From Butyrivibrio sp. AC2005 (GTDB lineage Bacteria > Bacillota > Clostridia > Lachnospirales > Lachnospiraceae): a stretch of DNA of 64,000 nucleotides. The stretch spans positions 62,001-126,000 of the forward strand of contig NZ_AUJI01000013.1 in the NCBI RefSeq assembly GCF_000424145.1. Reading direction: 5' to 3'. The notes under the pieces are model-generated. The model searched no databases, was not told the origin of the DNA, and saw only the letters and a program-made list of their open reading frames with translations. The translations under genes and the position numbers were made by a program. The stretch's first letter is position 1. The number at the start of each line of letters is the position of its first letter. Shown here one piece after another: positions 46,669-54,779 of this stretch.

Positions 46669-48138
46669 GTGGCTAAAAATCTCATGATTCAAGGCACAAT
46701 GTCAGGTGCCGGAAAGAGCATATTAACTGCCGGAATATTGAGAGTGCTACGCCAGGATGGCTACAGAGTGGCACCCTTCAAATCACAGAATATGGCGCTA
46801 AATTCCTTTGTTACCAGGGATGGCAGGGAGATGGGGAGAGCTCAGGTAGTACAGGCACAGGCTGCAGGACTATCCCCTTCGGCAGATATGAATCCTATTT
46901 TACTAAAGCCTATGGGAGATACGACCTCACAGGTAATAGTGAACGGACTTCCAATAGGAAATATGAAAGCTGCAGAATATTTTAAAATGAAAAAGCAGCT
47001 GATACCTGACATTAAGGCTGCATATGAGAGATTAGCCGCAGAATCGGATATTATAGTAATTGAAGGTGCAGGTAGTCCTGTTGAAATAAACCTGCGGGAG
47101 AATGATATTGTGAACATGGGACTTGCACAGATTCTGGACGCGCCTGTTCTTCTTGCCGGGAATATTGATCCCGGTGGAGTTTTTGCTCAGCTCTTGGGAA
47201 CAGTTAATCTTATGTCTGAGGATGAAAGAAACAGGGTTAAAGGACTGATAATTAACAAGTTTCGCGGAGATGTCTCACTTCTTGAGCCGGGACTTCAAAT
47301 GTTTTCAGAGTATTGCAGCATCCCGTTTGCGGGTATTGTTCCTTATGTTTCTCTTGATATAGATGAGGAGGACAGTGTTTCAGAGAGACTTGAAAACAGG
47401 GGCGATAAGAAGGAAAAGGATGCTCTTATAAAAATAGCAGTTTTGCGGCTACCCTTTATAAGTAACTATTCGGATTTTTCTGTGCTTTCAAGGATAGAGG
47501 GTGTAAGCCTGTCGTATGTTAAGGCTGCGAAAGAACTGCAAGAGGCAGATATGGTAATTCTACCGGGGACAAAGAATACCATTAAGGATATGGAATGGCT
47601 TAGAAAGAATGGTTTGGATGAGGCAGTAATGAATGCTGCCAAGGATGATAAGCTGATCGTAGGAATATGCGGCGGCTTCCAGATGCTTGGGGAGAGTATC
47701 GACGACAGGGATAATCTTGAAGGTGGCGGAAGCATTAAAGGATTAGGACTTCTTTCTGTTTCTACGATTTTTAATCATGAAAAGATGCAGAGGCAGACTA
47801 CAATAGAATTAGCCTCCGTTACAGGATACTTTTCCGACCTTAACGGTGCCAGGGTAAGCGGATATGAGATTCATATGGGAAGGACAGACAAAGTAAAAAA
47901 TGAGCTTCCGATTTTGACAAATGAAAACGTGTTGGGAACATATATACATGGAATATTTGATTCGGCAGATGTCTGCAGACGAATTCTTGGTATCATTTGT
48001 GATAAAAAGGGGATTGGACATAACCGGTTTGTCATAGAAGATGCGTTGGTTCATCAGGAGAAGGAATTGGACAGGCTTGCAGATGTATTAAGAAAGAGTC
48101 TTGATTTTGACCTTATTTATAAGGCAATAGGTATATAG
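46669..48138 (+). CDS. cbiP: Cobyric acid synthase
   Basis: Amidates adenosylcobyrinic acid a,c-diamide to cobyric acid using glutamine. The 489-aa protein has the ATP site IQGTMSGAGKS, the family block FKSQNMALNSF, the glutamine amidotransferase Cys in VGICGGFQMLG and the His in GTYIHGIFD. The start is GTG with AAGGAG just upstream. Standard length and order for CobQ/CbiP. Confidence 0.95.
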   Translation: MAKNLMIQGTMSGAGKSILTAGILRVLRQDGYRVAPFKSQNMALNSFVTRDGREMGRAQVVQAQAAGLSPSADMNPILLKPMGDTTSQVIVNGLPIGNMKAAEYFKMKKQLIPDIKAAYERLAAESDIIVIEGAGSPVEINLRENDIVNMGLAQILDAPVLLAGNIDPGGVFAQLLGTVNLMSEDERNRVKGLIINKFRGDVSLLEPGLQMFSEYCSIPFAGIVPYVSLDIDEEDSVSERLENRGDKKEKDALIKIAVLRLPFISNYSDFSVLSRIEGVSLSYVKAAKELQEADMVILPGTKNTIKDMEWLRKNGLDEAVMNAAKDDKLIVGICGGFQMLGESIDDRDNLEGGGSIKGLGLLSVSTIFNHEKMQRQTTIELASVTGYFSDLNGARVSGYEIHMGRTDKVKNELPILTNENVLGTYIHGIFDSADVCRRILGIICDKKGIGHNRFVIEDALVHQEKELDRLADVLRKSLDFDLIYKAIGI

Positions 48139-48143
48139 AAAAT

Positions 48144-48773
48144 ATGGAGATAAAACATATACTGCCTTCTGATATAGAGAAGGAAAGCTTTAGGATTATT
48201 AAAGAAGAGCTTGGTGAGATGGGAAAAGTTTTTCCTGAAAATCTGGAACCCACAATAATGAGAGCTATACATACAACAGCGGATTTTGAATACGCAGATA
48301 CCATGACTTTTTCAGAAGGTGCTATAGAAAAAGCAAAGGACGCTATAAGACGAGGCGCACATATTGTGACTGACACCAATATGGCTTTGCAGGGTATTAG
48401 CAAGAAGACTCTTATGAAGTATGGTGGAGATGTTCACTGCTTTATGGCGGATAAAGATGTTGCGGAAGAAGCTGCAAGGAGGCAGGTAACAAGAGCATAC
48501 ATTAGTATGGAAAAGGCAGGTAAGCTTAAATTTCCAATAATCTATGCAATCGGGAATGCACCAACTGCTCTGATAAGGCTTCGTGAGATGATAGACGAAG
48601 GATACAGACCCGAGCTCATAATCGGAGTTCCGGTAGGTTTTGTTAATGTTGTAGAAGCAAAAGAACTGATTCTGGAAACAGATATACCGTACATAATAAA
48701 CAGAGGAAGAAAAGGCGGAAGCGGAGTTACAGCAGCAATATGCAATTCCATTCTTTATAACATGGATATGTAA
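48144..48773 (+). CDS. cbiC: Cobalt-precorrin-8 methylmutase
   Basis: Moves the C11 methyl to C12, giving cobyrinic acid. The 209-aa protein shows RAIHTTADFEYADT with the catalytic His, GAHIVTDTNMALQGI and IIGVPVGFVNVVEAKE. It starts 5 bp after cbiP, so translation is probably coupled. Confidence 0.95.
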   Translation: MEIKHILPSDIEKESFRIIKEELGEMGKVFPENLEPTIMRAIHTTADFEYADTMTFSEGAIEKAKDAIRRGAHIVTDTNMALQGISKKTLMKYGGDVHCFMADKDVAEEAARRQVTRAYISMEKAGKLKFPIIYAIGNAPTALIRLREMIDEGYRPELIIGVPVGFVNVVEAKELILETDIPYIINRGRKGGSGVTAAICNSILYNMDM

Positions 48774-48792
48774 ATGCTGCGAATGAGGGAAA

Positions 48793-49941
48793 ATGCCGGA
48801 TAGTATTTTTATAGACAAAAACGGAAATAAGCTAAGGTGCGGATATACAACAGGGAGCTGTGCTGCAGTAACAGCAAAAGCAGCCCTTATGATGCTCCTT
48901 TCAGGTGAAGATATATATAATGCAAGCATTATAACGCCGAAAGGACCTGTGTATAATGCTGAAATTATCGACATTGAAAGATGCGATAGCTCCGTAAGCT
49001 GTGCAGTTGTTAAGGACGGAGGAGACGACCCGGATATAACAAGTGGAAGCAAGGTATACGCAAGTGTGGCGCTTGCTGAAGAATCAGAAATTGTTATCAG
49101 GGGTGGAAAGGGTGTAGGTGTTGTTACTAAACCGGGGCTTGATCAGCCTATAGGTGAGGCAGCGATTAACTCTGTACCTAGGAAAATGATAAGGGAGAAT
49201 CTGGAAGAGGTTCTTGGGCAATATGGCAGACACAACCAGGGACTTGAGGTTACCATTAGTGTTCCTGATGGGGAAAAGCTGGCAGAAAAAACTTTTAATC
49301 CAAAACTTGGAATTGTCGGAGGTATATCAATTCTTGGTACCACAGGAATTGTTGAACCCATGAGTGATCAGGCAATCCTTGATACTGTTCGCACGGAAAT
49401 CAGGGTTAAGAAAGCAGAAGGAAAAGAGATATTGCTTGTTGCTCCGGGGAATTACGGATTGACGTTTTTAAAACAGGAATATGGTATAGATGAAAATGAT
49501 GCGGTGCTATGTTCTAACTTTGTAAATGATACGGTAAAAATAGCCTGTGAAGAAGGTTTTTCCAGGATATTATTTGTGGGCCATATAGGAAAACTTGTAA
49601 AGGTTGCGGGAGGTATCGGAAATACGCATTCCATGTACGGGGATCACAGAATGGAGATACTTTCCGGGATTGTAGATGAGTTTACGCAGGACTTAAATAG
49701 CAATAATCTAAGAAGTAAACTTATGGAATGTGTCATGACTGATGAGGCAGTAAGAATTATAAATGAGGCTGACCTTGGAGAAAAGGTTTTTCCAAGAATG
49801 GCAACGAAAATAAAAGAAGTAATGGAAACTTTCTCAGAGGGGAAAATAATTACTGAAATCATTGTTTTTTCAAATGAATATACAGAGCTTGTAAGTACTC
49901 CTGATGCATATGCTTTTTTGGATTACTTTAGACATGAATAA
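48793..49941 (+). CDS. cbiD: Cobalt-precorrin-5B C1-methyltransferase
   Basis: Methylates C1 in the anaerobic corrin route. The 382-aa protein opens with the typical LRCGYTTGSCAAVTAKAA and has VKDGGDDPDITSG and LFVGHIGKLVKVAGG. GAGGG precedes the start. CbiD marks this as the oxygen-independent pathway. Confidence 0.95.
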   Translation: MPDSIFIDKNGNKLRCGYTTGSCAAVTAKAALMMLLSGEDIYNASIITPKGPVYNAEIIDIERCDSSVSCAVVKDGGDDPDITSGSKVYASVALAEESEIVIRGGKGVGVVTKPGLDQPIGEAAINSVPRKMIRENLEEVLGQYGRHNQGLEVTISVPDGEKLAEKTFNPKLGIVGGISILGTTGIVEPMSDQAILDTVRTEIRVKKAEGKEILLVAPGNYGLTFLKQEYGIDENDAVLCSNFVNDTVKIACEEGFSRILFVGHIGKLVKVAGGIGNTHSMYGDHRMEILSGIVDEFTQDLNSNNLRSKLMECVMTDEAVRIINEADLGEKVFPRMATKIKEVMETFSEGKIITEIIVFSNEYTELVSTPDAYAFLDYFRHE

Positions 49942-49985
49942 AAGGTTACATGATTTGGGAGCTGTTGAAAGAGGAAACTGATTAT

Positions 49986-50870
49986 ATGGTTCATTTTGTT
50001 GGTGCAGGTCCGGGAGCTGCCGATCTGATCACTGTCAGAGGAAAAAAGTTAATAGAGGAAGCAGACGTTATCATTTATGCCGGTTCACTGGTAAATCCTG
50101 AACTTTTGAAGTATGCAGGATCGGATGCGGAGATTCATGACAGTTCAAGACTGACACTGGATGAAGTAATAGCCTTAATGAAAAAGGCAGATAGCGAAGG
50201 AAAGACCGTTGTCAGATTACATACAGGGGACCCTTCCATATATGGCGCAGTAAGAGAGCAGATGGATATTCTGGATTCTGAAAAAATATCCTATGATTCA
50301 ACTCCGGGGGTGAGTTCATTTTGCGGTGCAGCGGCAGCACTCAATATGGAATATACACTTCCCGGAATAAGCCAGAGCGTCATCATTACAAGGATGGAAG
50401 GAAGGACTCCCGTTCCTGAAGGAGAATCTGTTGAAGCTCTTTCTTCCCACGGAGCCACAATGGTGTTCTTCTTATCGGCAGGAGATATAGACAGACTTGT
50501 TAATAAATTGGAAGCTGCCGGAATGTCTTTGGACACACCTTGTGCCATCGTATATAAAGCAACCTGGGATGATGAGAAAAAATTCATCTGCACACTTGAT
50601 ACACTCGCCCAAACTGCAGCTGATAATGATATTCATAAAACAGCTCTTATCATAGTTGGAAAAACAGTAGCACAAACCGGATATGAGAAATCCAAGCTCT
50701 ACGCACCGGATTTTTCAACCGAGTACCGACCAATAAAGCCTTCCCCTGATGGGGGCGCACATCGTCCGGGGGACGATGGCTTTGCGCGGACCGAAGCGGA
50801 GCGAAGACGGTGGCCCGAAGGGCCGGATGAGGGGACATGCAACAAAAACATAAAAAGCGAACCTACATAG
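49986..50870 (+). CDS. cbiF: Cobalt-precorrin-4 C11-methyltransferase, C-terminus encoded by repeat E
   Basis: SAM-dependent methylase of the tetrapyrrole methylase family. Typical blocks are VHFVGAGPGAADLITVRG, IYAGSLVNPELL, LHTGDPSIYGA and TPGVSSFCGAAA. I prefer ATG 49986 (GAGGA 10 bp upstream), though an in-frame ATG at 49950 exists. The enzyme should end around residue 250. The frame then continues through repeat E, adding about 40 low-complexity residues (DDGFARTEAERRRWPEG), and overlaps the permease gene by 34 bp. The extension probably replaced the native stop. Confidence 0.92.
   Translation: MVHFVGAGPGAADLITVRGKKLIEEADVIIYAGSLVNPELLKYAGSDAEIHDSSRLTLDEVIALMKKADSEGKTVVRLHTGDPSIYGAVREQMDILDSEKISYDSTPGVSSFCGAAAALNMEYTLPGISQSVIITRMEGRTPVPEGESVEALSSHGATMVFFLSAGDIDRLVNKLEAAGMSLDTPCAIVYKATWDDEKKFICTLDTLAQTAADNDIHKTALIIVGKTVAQTGYEKSKLYAPDFSTEYRPIKPSPDGGAHRPGDDGFARTEAERRRWPEGPDEGTCNKNIKSEPT
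50738..50834 (+). repeat. Structured intergenic repeat, copy E (inside the end of cbiF)
   Basis: Starts GCCTTCCCCTG and ends GGATGAGGGG. Hairpins are CATCGTCC-GGG-GGACGATG and GGCCC-GAA-GGGCC. The permease ATG follows after only 2 bp, so the terminal GAGG of the repeat is the only visible ribosome site for that gene. In the cbiF frame the repeat is translated. Confidence 0.92.
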
Positions 50871-51859
50871 TATATATAACACTAATTATTCTAATAATTA
50901 TCGGCTTTTTTGCTAACGTTTGCATAGGAAGCACAAGTATAAGCATAAACGATGTACTAAATACTTTTACTATGCCATATGCCAACTCAAAAACAGCCAG
51001 CATCATAATGAACATCCGCCTCCCACGAACAATAATGACCTTGTTTCTCGGTGGGGCCCTTGCTGTGTCCGGATTCCTTCTTCAGACCTACTTCGCCAAT
51101 CCAATTGCAGGGCCATACATACTTGGAATATCTTCGGGAGCAAAAATGGCAGTTGCAATAACTCTTATTTTTATAGTAGGAAGCACAGGAAATTCATCAG
51201 GACTGATGCTTATTTTTTCTGCCTTTGCAGGAGCTATACTATCGACCGGTTTTATTATTCTTATATCATCGAAAATAAAAAACATGGCAGCGCTTCTTGC
51301 AGCAGGTATTATGGTCGGATATATATGCAGCGCTGTAACGGATTTTCTTATAGCCTTCGCAGACGATTCGGACATAGTGAATCTTCATGGATGGTCACAG
51401 GGGAGTTTTTCCGGTGCGAATATGGCAGGGGTAAGATATTCAGTAGTTGTTGTTTTAGTCGCATTTATTCTGACTATGACACTTAGTAAAAGCCTTGATG
51501 CATTAAGACTTGGAGAGACATATGCAAAAAGTGTGGGCGTTAATGTTAAGGCATGCAGGATATTTATCATAATATTATCCAGTCTTTTGGCTGCATGTGT
51601 TACAGCTTTTGCAGGACCCGTTTCCTTTATTGGAATAGCAGTTCCGTTTTTGATGAGACAGTCACTTAAATCCTCCAAACCAATAATCCTTATCCCGGCT
51701 GCATTCCTTGCAGGGGCAATATTTTGTATGTTCAGTGACCTTTTGGCGAGGGTGATGTTTGCACCAATGGAACTTAATATATCAGCAGTTACATCATTGT
51801 TTGGAGCACCTATTGTAATTTTTATGATAATCAGGAGAAATAGAAACCATGAAGCTTGA
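50837..51859 (+). CDS. FecCD/BtuC-family ABC transporter permease
   Basis: 340 aa with about nine to ten membrane helices. Family signs are RLPRTIMTLFLGGALAVSG, NPIAGPYILGISSGA and FAGPVSFIGIAVPFLMRQ. It imports a corrinoid, siderophore or heme-like ligand together with the ATPase next to it and, probably, the binding lipoprotein at 45124. Its location in a B12 operon favours corrinoid uptake. Confidence 0.92.
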   Translation: MQQKHKKRTYIVYITLIILIIIGFFANVCIGSTSISINDVLNTFTMPYANSKTASIIMNIRLPRTIMTLFLGGALAVSGFLLQTYFANPIAGPYILGISSGAKMAVAITLIFIVGSTGNSSGLMLIFSAFAGAILSTGFIILISSKIKNMAALLAAGIMVGYICSAVTDFLIAFADDSDIVNLHGWSQGSFSGANMAGVRYSVVVVLVAFILTMTLSKSLDALRLGETYAKSVGVNVKACRIFIIILSSLLAACVTAFAGPVSFIGIAVPFLMRQSLKSSKPIILIPAAFLAGAIFCMFSDLLARVMFAPMELNISAVTSLFGAPIVIFMIIRRNRNHEA

Positions 51860-52895
51860 GAAGGTTATTGCAGGCTATGGGAAGAACATAATAATAAACG
51901 AAGTGGATGCCAAATTCGAAAAAGGAGAGATTGTATCTCTTATAGGCCCAAACGGAGGAGGAAAATCCACCCTTCTTAAGACTATTTCAGGTCAGCTGAA
52001 GCTCCTTGGAGGTACGGTTTATCTTGGAAAAGAAGATATAAAGAACATATCTTTAAAGGATCTGTCCGGGATACTCTCTATTGTTACAACGGAGCGTGTG
52101 AAGCCAGAGCTTATGAGCTGCTTTGATGTAGTCATGTCCGGACGTCTTCCGTATACAGGGAGCTTTGGCTCGTTTTCAGATGAAGATTATCAGGCGGCAA
52201 ACAAAGCAGCGGGCCTGATGAGAATAGACAAGCTGAAAGGTAAAGCTTTTGAAGCATTAAGTGATGGACAAAAACAGAGGACACTCATAGCCAGGGCAAT
52301 ATGTCAGGAGCCTGAGTATCTGATAATGGACGAGCCCACATCCTACCTTGATATCAGATACAGGATGGAGCTTATGGATGTTCTTAAAAAGCTGGCTGGT
52401 GAAGGCATAACAATAATAATGTCCTTGCACGAGATCGAACTTGCCTTGGAAATATCATCAAAAGTTCTTCTTATACGAAGTGATGGAAATGTAGTAGCGG
52501 AAAGGCCACAGGCTGTTATTGAAAACGGAGTAATAAAGGAACTATACAGACTGACGGATGACATGTATGAGAAGATCGAAATACAACTTAAAAATAGTCT
52601 GTATTACGATGATAAGGGAAATGATAAGCCGGATGAGAATATAAGGCATTCCTCATTTTTTCTAAACAAAAAGTGCGAGTATTATCCGTGCCATGATCTG
52701 CCGGAGGAAAAATTCAGCTGTATGTTCTGTTATTGCCCCTTATATGATATGGAAAACTGCGGTGGCGATTACAGCTATACCGAAAAAGGAGCAAAGAACT
52801 GCAAAAATTGTACATTTCCACATGATAGAAACAATTACGGCAAAGTGATAAAAAAGTTAAAGGAAAAGATGTATGGAGAGCGTCGAGATTCATAA
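51849..52895 (+). CDS. ABC transporter ATPase fused to a cysteine-rich small domain
   Basis: 348 aa. Residues 1-255 are a FecE/BtuD-type ATPase: Walker A GPNGGGKST, signature LSDGQKQRTLIARA, Walker B YLIMDEPTSYLD, and switch His in MSLHE. Residues about 265-348 form a separate domain with eight cysteines (CEYYPCHDL, CMFCYCPLYDMENCGG, CKNCTFPHD). This matches the small Cys-rich domain (PF04071 type, from memory) found in cobalamin gene clusters. It overlaps the permease by 11 bp and cbiG by 23 bp. Confidence 0.9.
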   Translation: MKLEKVIAGYGKNIIINEVDAKFEKGEIVSLIGPNGGGKSTLLKTISGQLKLLGGTVYLGKEDIKNISLKDLSGILSIVTTERVKPELMSCFDVVMSGRLPYTGSFGSFSDEDYQAANKAAGLMRIDKLKGKAFEALSDGQKQRTLIARAICQEPEYLIMDEPTSYLDIRYRMELMDVLKKLAGEGITIIMSLHEIELALEISSKVLLIRSDGNVVAERPQAVIENGVIKELYRLTDDMYEKIEIQLKNSLYYDDKGNDKPDENIRHSSFFLNKKCEYYPCHDLPEEKFSCMFCYCPLYDMENCGGDYSYTEKGAKNCKNCTFPHDRNNYGKVIKKLKEKMYGERRDS

Positions 52896-53907
52896 TTACA
52901 AATTCATATGTTTTACCGATGCAGGCTGTAACCTTATGTTAAAGGTAGTCAAATCTCTAGTTGTAAATATTGAAAAGCCGGGGAAAGAAAACTCAGAGAT
53001 TGAAGATGCAATTATTCCGAATAAACTGCATGACTTGAAAAGCTTTATTGAGAAGAGCTTTAAAACAGGAAACATACTGGTATTCATTGGTGCTATGGGA
53101 ATAGCGGTCAGGTCAATTGCTCCATTTATAAAGGATAAAACAACAGATCCGGCCGTAATAGTCATTGATGAAAAGGGAGAGTTTGTCATACCTGTTTTAT
53201 CAGGACACATAGGTGGTGCAGTTGATGCAGCCAGGACTATTGCAACACAAATAGGTGCTACACCTGTTGTAACAACCGCCACAGATGTCGAAGGACTTTT
53301 CGCAGTCGATGTATTTGCCTGTAAAAACGGCATGTTTATGTCTGACATGAAAAAAGCTAAAGAGTTTTCTGCAAAACTTATAAATAATAAAACAGCTTCT
53401 TATTATGTTGACGAACAATATTTACATATAGATAATTTTCCACCTGAACTTAAGCGGGATACAGGAGTTTTTGATGCACCGGATATGATTATTACCCCTG
53501 AAAAAACCAATGGGGATATCCTGCAGCTTATTCCAAAATGTATAGTTGTGGGAATGGGCTGCAAAAGGGAAACTGCTGGTGACAAGCTTTATGCATTTTG
53601 CGCAGAATGCCTGGATAAAGCAGGACTCGATATCCATTCTGTAAAAGCAATTGTTTCTGCCGACATAAAGTCGGAAGAACCTGGGCTACAGGACCTTTCC
53701 AAGTGGCTGGATGCAGATTTTATTACCTTTTCATCAGCTACACTTATGGAACAGGAAGGTGAGTTTTCTTCATCTGATTTCGTGAAATCAGTTACAGGAG
53801 CGGATAATATATGTGAACGCGCGGTAATAGCGTACGGTTGCCACAAACTACTTGTAAAGAAAACAGCCCGCGATGGTATGACCTTCGCATGCGGAACAAG
53901 GCCTTGA
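52873..53907 (+). CDS. cbiG: Cobalt-precorrin-5A hydrolase
   Basis: Opens the lactone ring of cobalt-precorrin-5A and releases acetaldehyde. The 344-aa protein shows the N-terminal block FIGAMGIAVRSIAPFI, VLSGHIGGAVDAART, TTATDVEGLFAVD, and the C-terminal GMGCKRETAGD and CERAVIAYG. The start overlaps the ATPase gene; AAAGGA lies 10 bp upstream. Confidence 0.94.
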   Translation: MESVEIHNYKFICFTDAGCNLMLKVVKSLVVNIEKPGKENSEIEDAIIPNKLHDLKSFIEKSFKTGNILVFIGAMGIAVRSIAPFIKDKTTDPAVIVIDEKGEFVIPVLSGHIGGAVDAARTIATQIGATPVVTTATDVEGLFAVDVFACKNGMFMSDMKKAKEFSAKLINNKTASYYVDEQYLHIDNFPPELKRDTGVFDAPDMIITPEKTNGDILQLIPKCIVVGMGCKRETAGDKLYAFCAECLDKAGLDIHSVKAIVSADIKSEEPGLQDLSKWLDADFITFSSATLMEQEGEFSSSDFVKSVTGADNICERAVIAYGCHKLLVKKTARDGMTFACGTRP

Positions 53908-53956
53908 TCATTGGAATAAAAAAATATTTACCACTATGTGGGACATAAACAATAAA

Positions 53957-54035
53957 GCCTTCCCCTTGGGGGACGTCGGTTTTGCGCGGACCGAAGCAGA
54001 GCGTAGACAGGTGCCCTGAAGGGGCGGATGAGGGG
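53957..54035 (+). repeat. Structured intergenic repeat, copy F (upstream of cbiH)
   Basis: A 79-bp copy lacking the left arm of the central hairpin. The 3' hairpin is GCCCT-GAA-GGGGC, then GGATGAGGGG. The cbiH ATG follows 3 bp later, so the repeat again supplies the only visible ribosome site. Confidence 0.9.
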
Positions 54036-54038
54036 AAA

Positions 54039-54779
54039 ATGAATAACGGAAAAATATACATCATCGGCATAGGTCCCGGCAATCCGGAGAGTATGACCGG
54101 ATCAGCCCACAAGGCCCTCGAAGAAAGTAAATATATTGCTGGCTACACGGTATACTGCGACCTCATACGTGACCACTTTGAAAACAAGGAGTACATCATA
54201 ACCCCCATGACAGGCGAGGAAAAACGTGTAGCCCTTGCTTTTGAGAAAGCTGCTGAGGGTAATGTGGTCTCAATTATCTGTAGTGGAGATGCAGGTGTCT
54301 ATGGAATGGCAGGTCTTGCATGCGCAAAGGCAGCTGAGTATAAGAATGTATCAGTCAAAGTCATCCCGGGTGTTACAGCAGCCTTGAGCGGAGCAGCACT
54401 TCTCGGGGCACCGCTTATACATGATTTTTGTGTGATAAGTTTAAGCGACCGCCTGACACCTATGGAAATTATTGAAAAGAGGTTAAGACTTGCAGCAGAG
54501 GCAGATATGCCAATTGTTTTATACAACCCTGAGAGTAAATCAAGAAGCGGATATCTGTCCCATGCATGCGAAATTCTCCTGGAGACGGCAGAGCCGGAGC
54601 GGGTTTGCGGTATCGCAAGAAACATAGGTCGTGAAGGCGAGGAATGTGAGATTACTACTTTGGAAAAATTAAGGAATATAAAAGCAGATATGTTTTCAAC
54701 TGTTTTCATTGGTAATTCTTCGACAAGAGATATAGGCGGATTCATGGTAACAGCCAGAGGTTATAAGAGTGAACAATAA
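54039..54779 (+). CDS. cbiH: Cobalt-factor III / precorrin-3B C17-methyltransferase
   Basis: SAM methylase contracting the corrin ring; 246 aa. Blocks: IYIIGIGPGNPESMTG, AGYTVYCDLI, SGDAGVYGMAGLA, VIPGVTAALSGAALLGAPL and VLYNPESKSR. I start at ATG 54039; an upstream in-frame ATG lies within repeat F. It overlaps the next gene by 11 bp. Confidence 0.94.
   Translation: MNNGKIYIIGIGPGNPESMTGSAHKALEESKYIAGYTVYCDLIRDHFENKEYIITPMTGEEKRVALAFEKAAEGNVVSIICSGDAGVYGMAGLACAKAAEYKNVSVKVIPGVTAALSGAALLGAPLIHDFCVISLSDRLTPMEIIEKRLRLAAEADMPIVLYNPESKSRSGYLSHACEILLETAEPERVCGIARNIGREGEECEITTLEKLRNIKADMFSTVFIGNSSTRDIGGFMVTARGYKSEQ

Noticed and set aside
48312..49052. 246-codon minus-strand frame opposite cbiC and cbiD
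   Set aside because: Shadow of two well-matched genes; no ribosome site or recognisable domain.
50920..51486. 188-codon plus-strand frame inside the permease gene
   Set aside because: Out-of-frame shadow rich in Tyr, Arg, His and Ser; the permease frame has membrane helices and family motifs.
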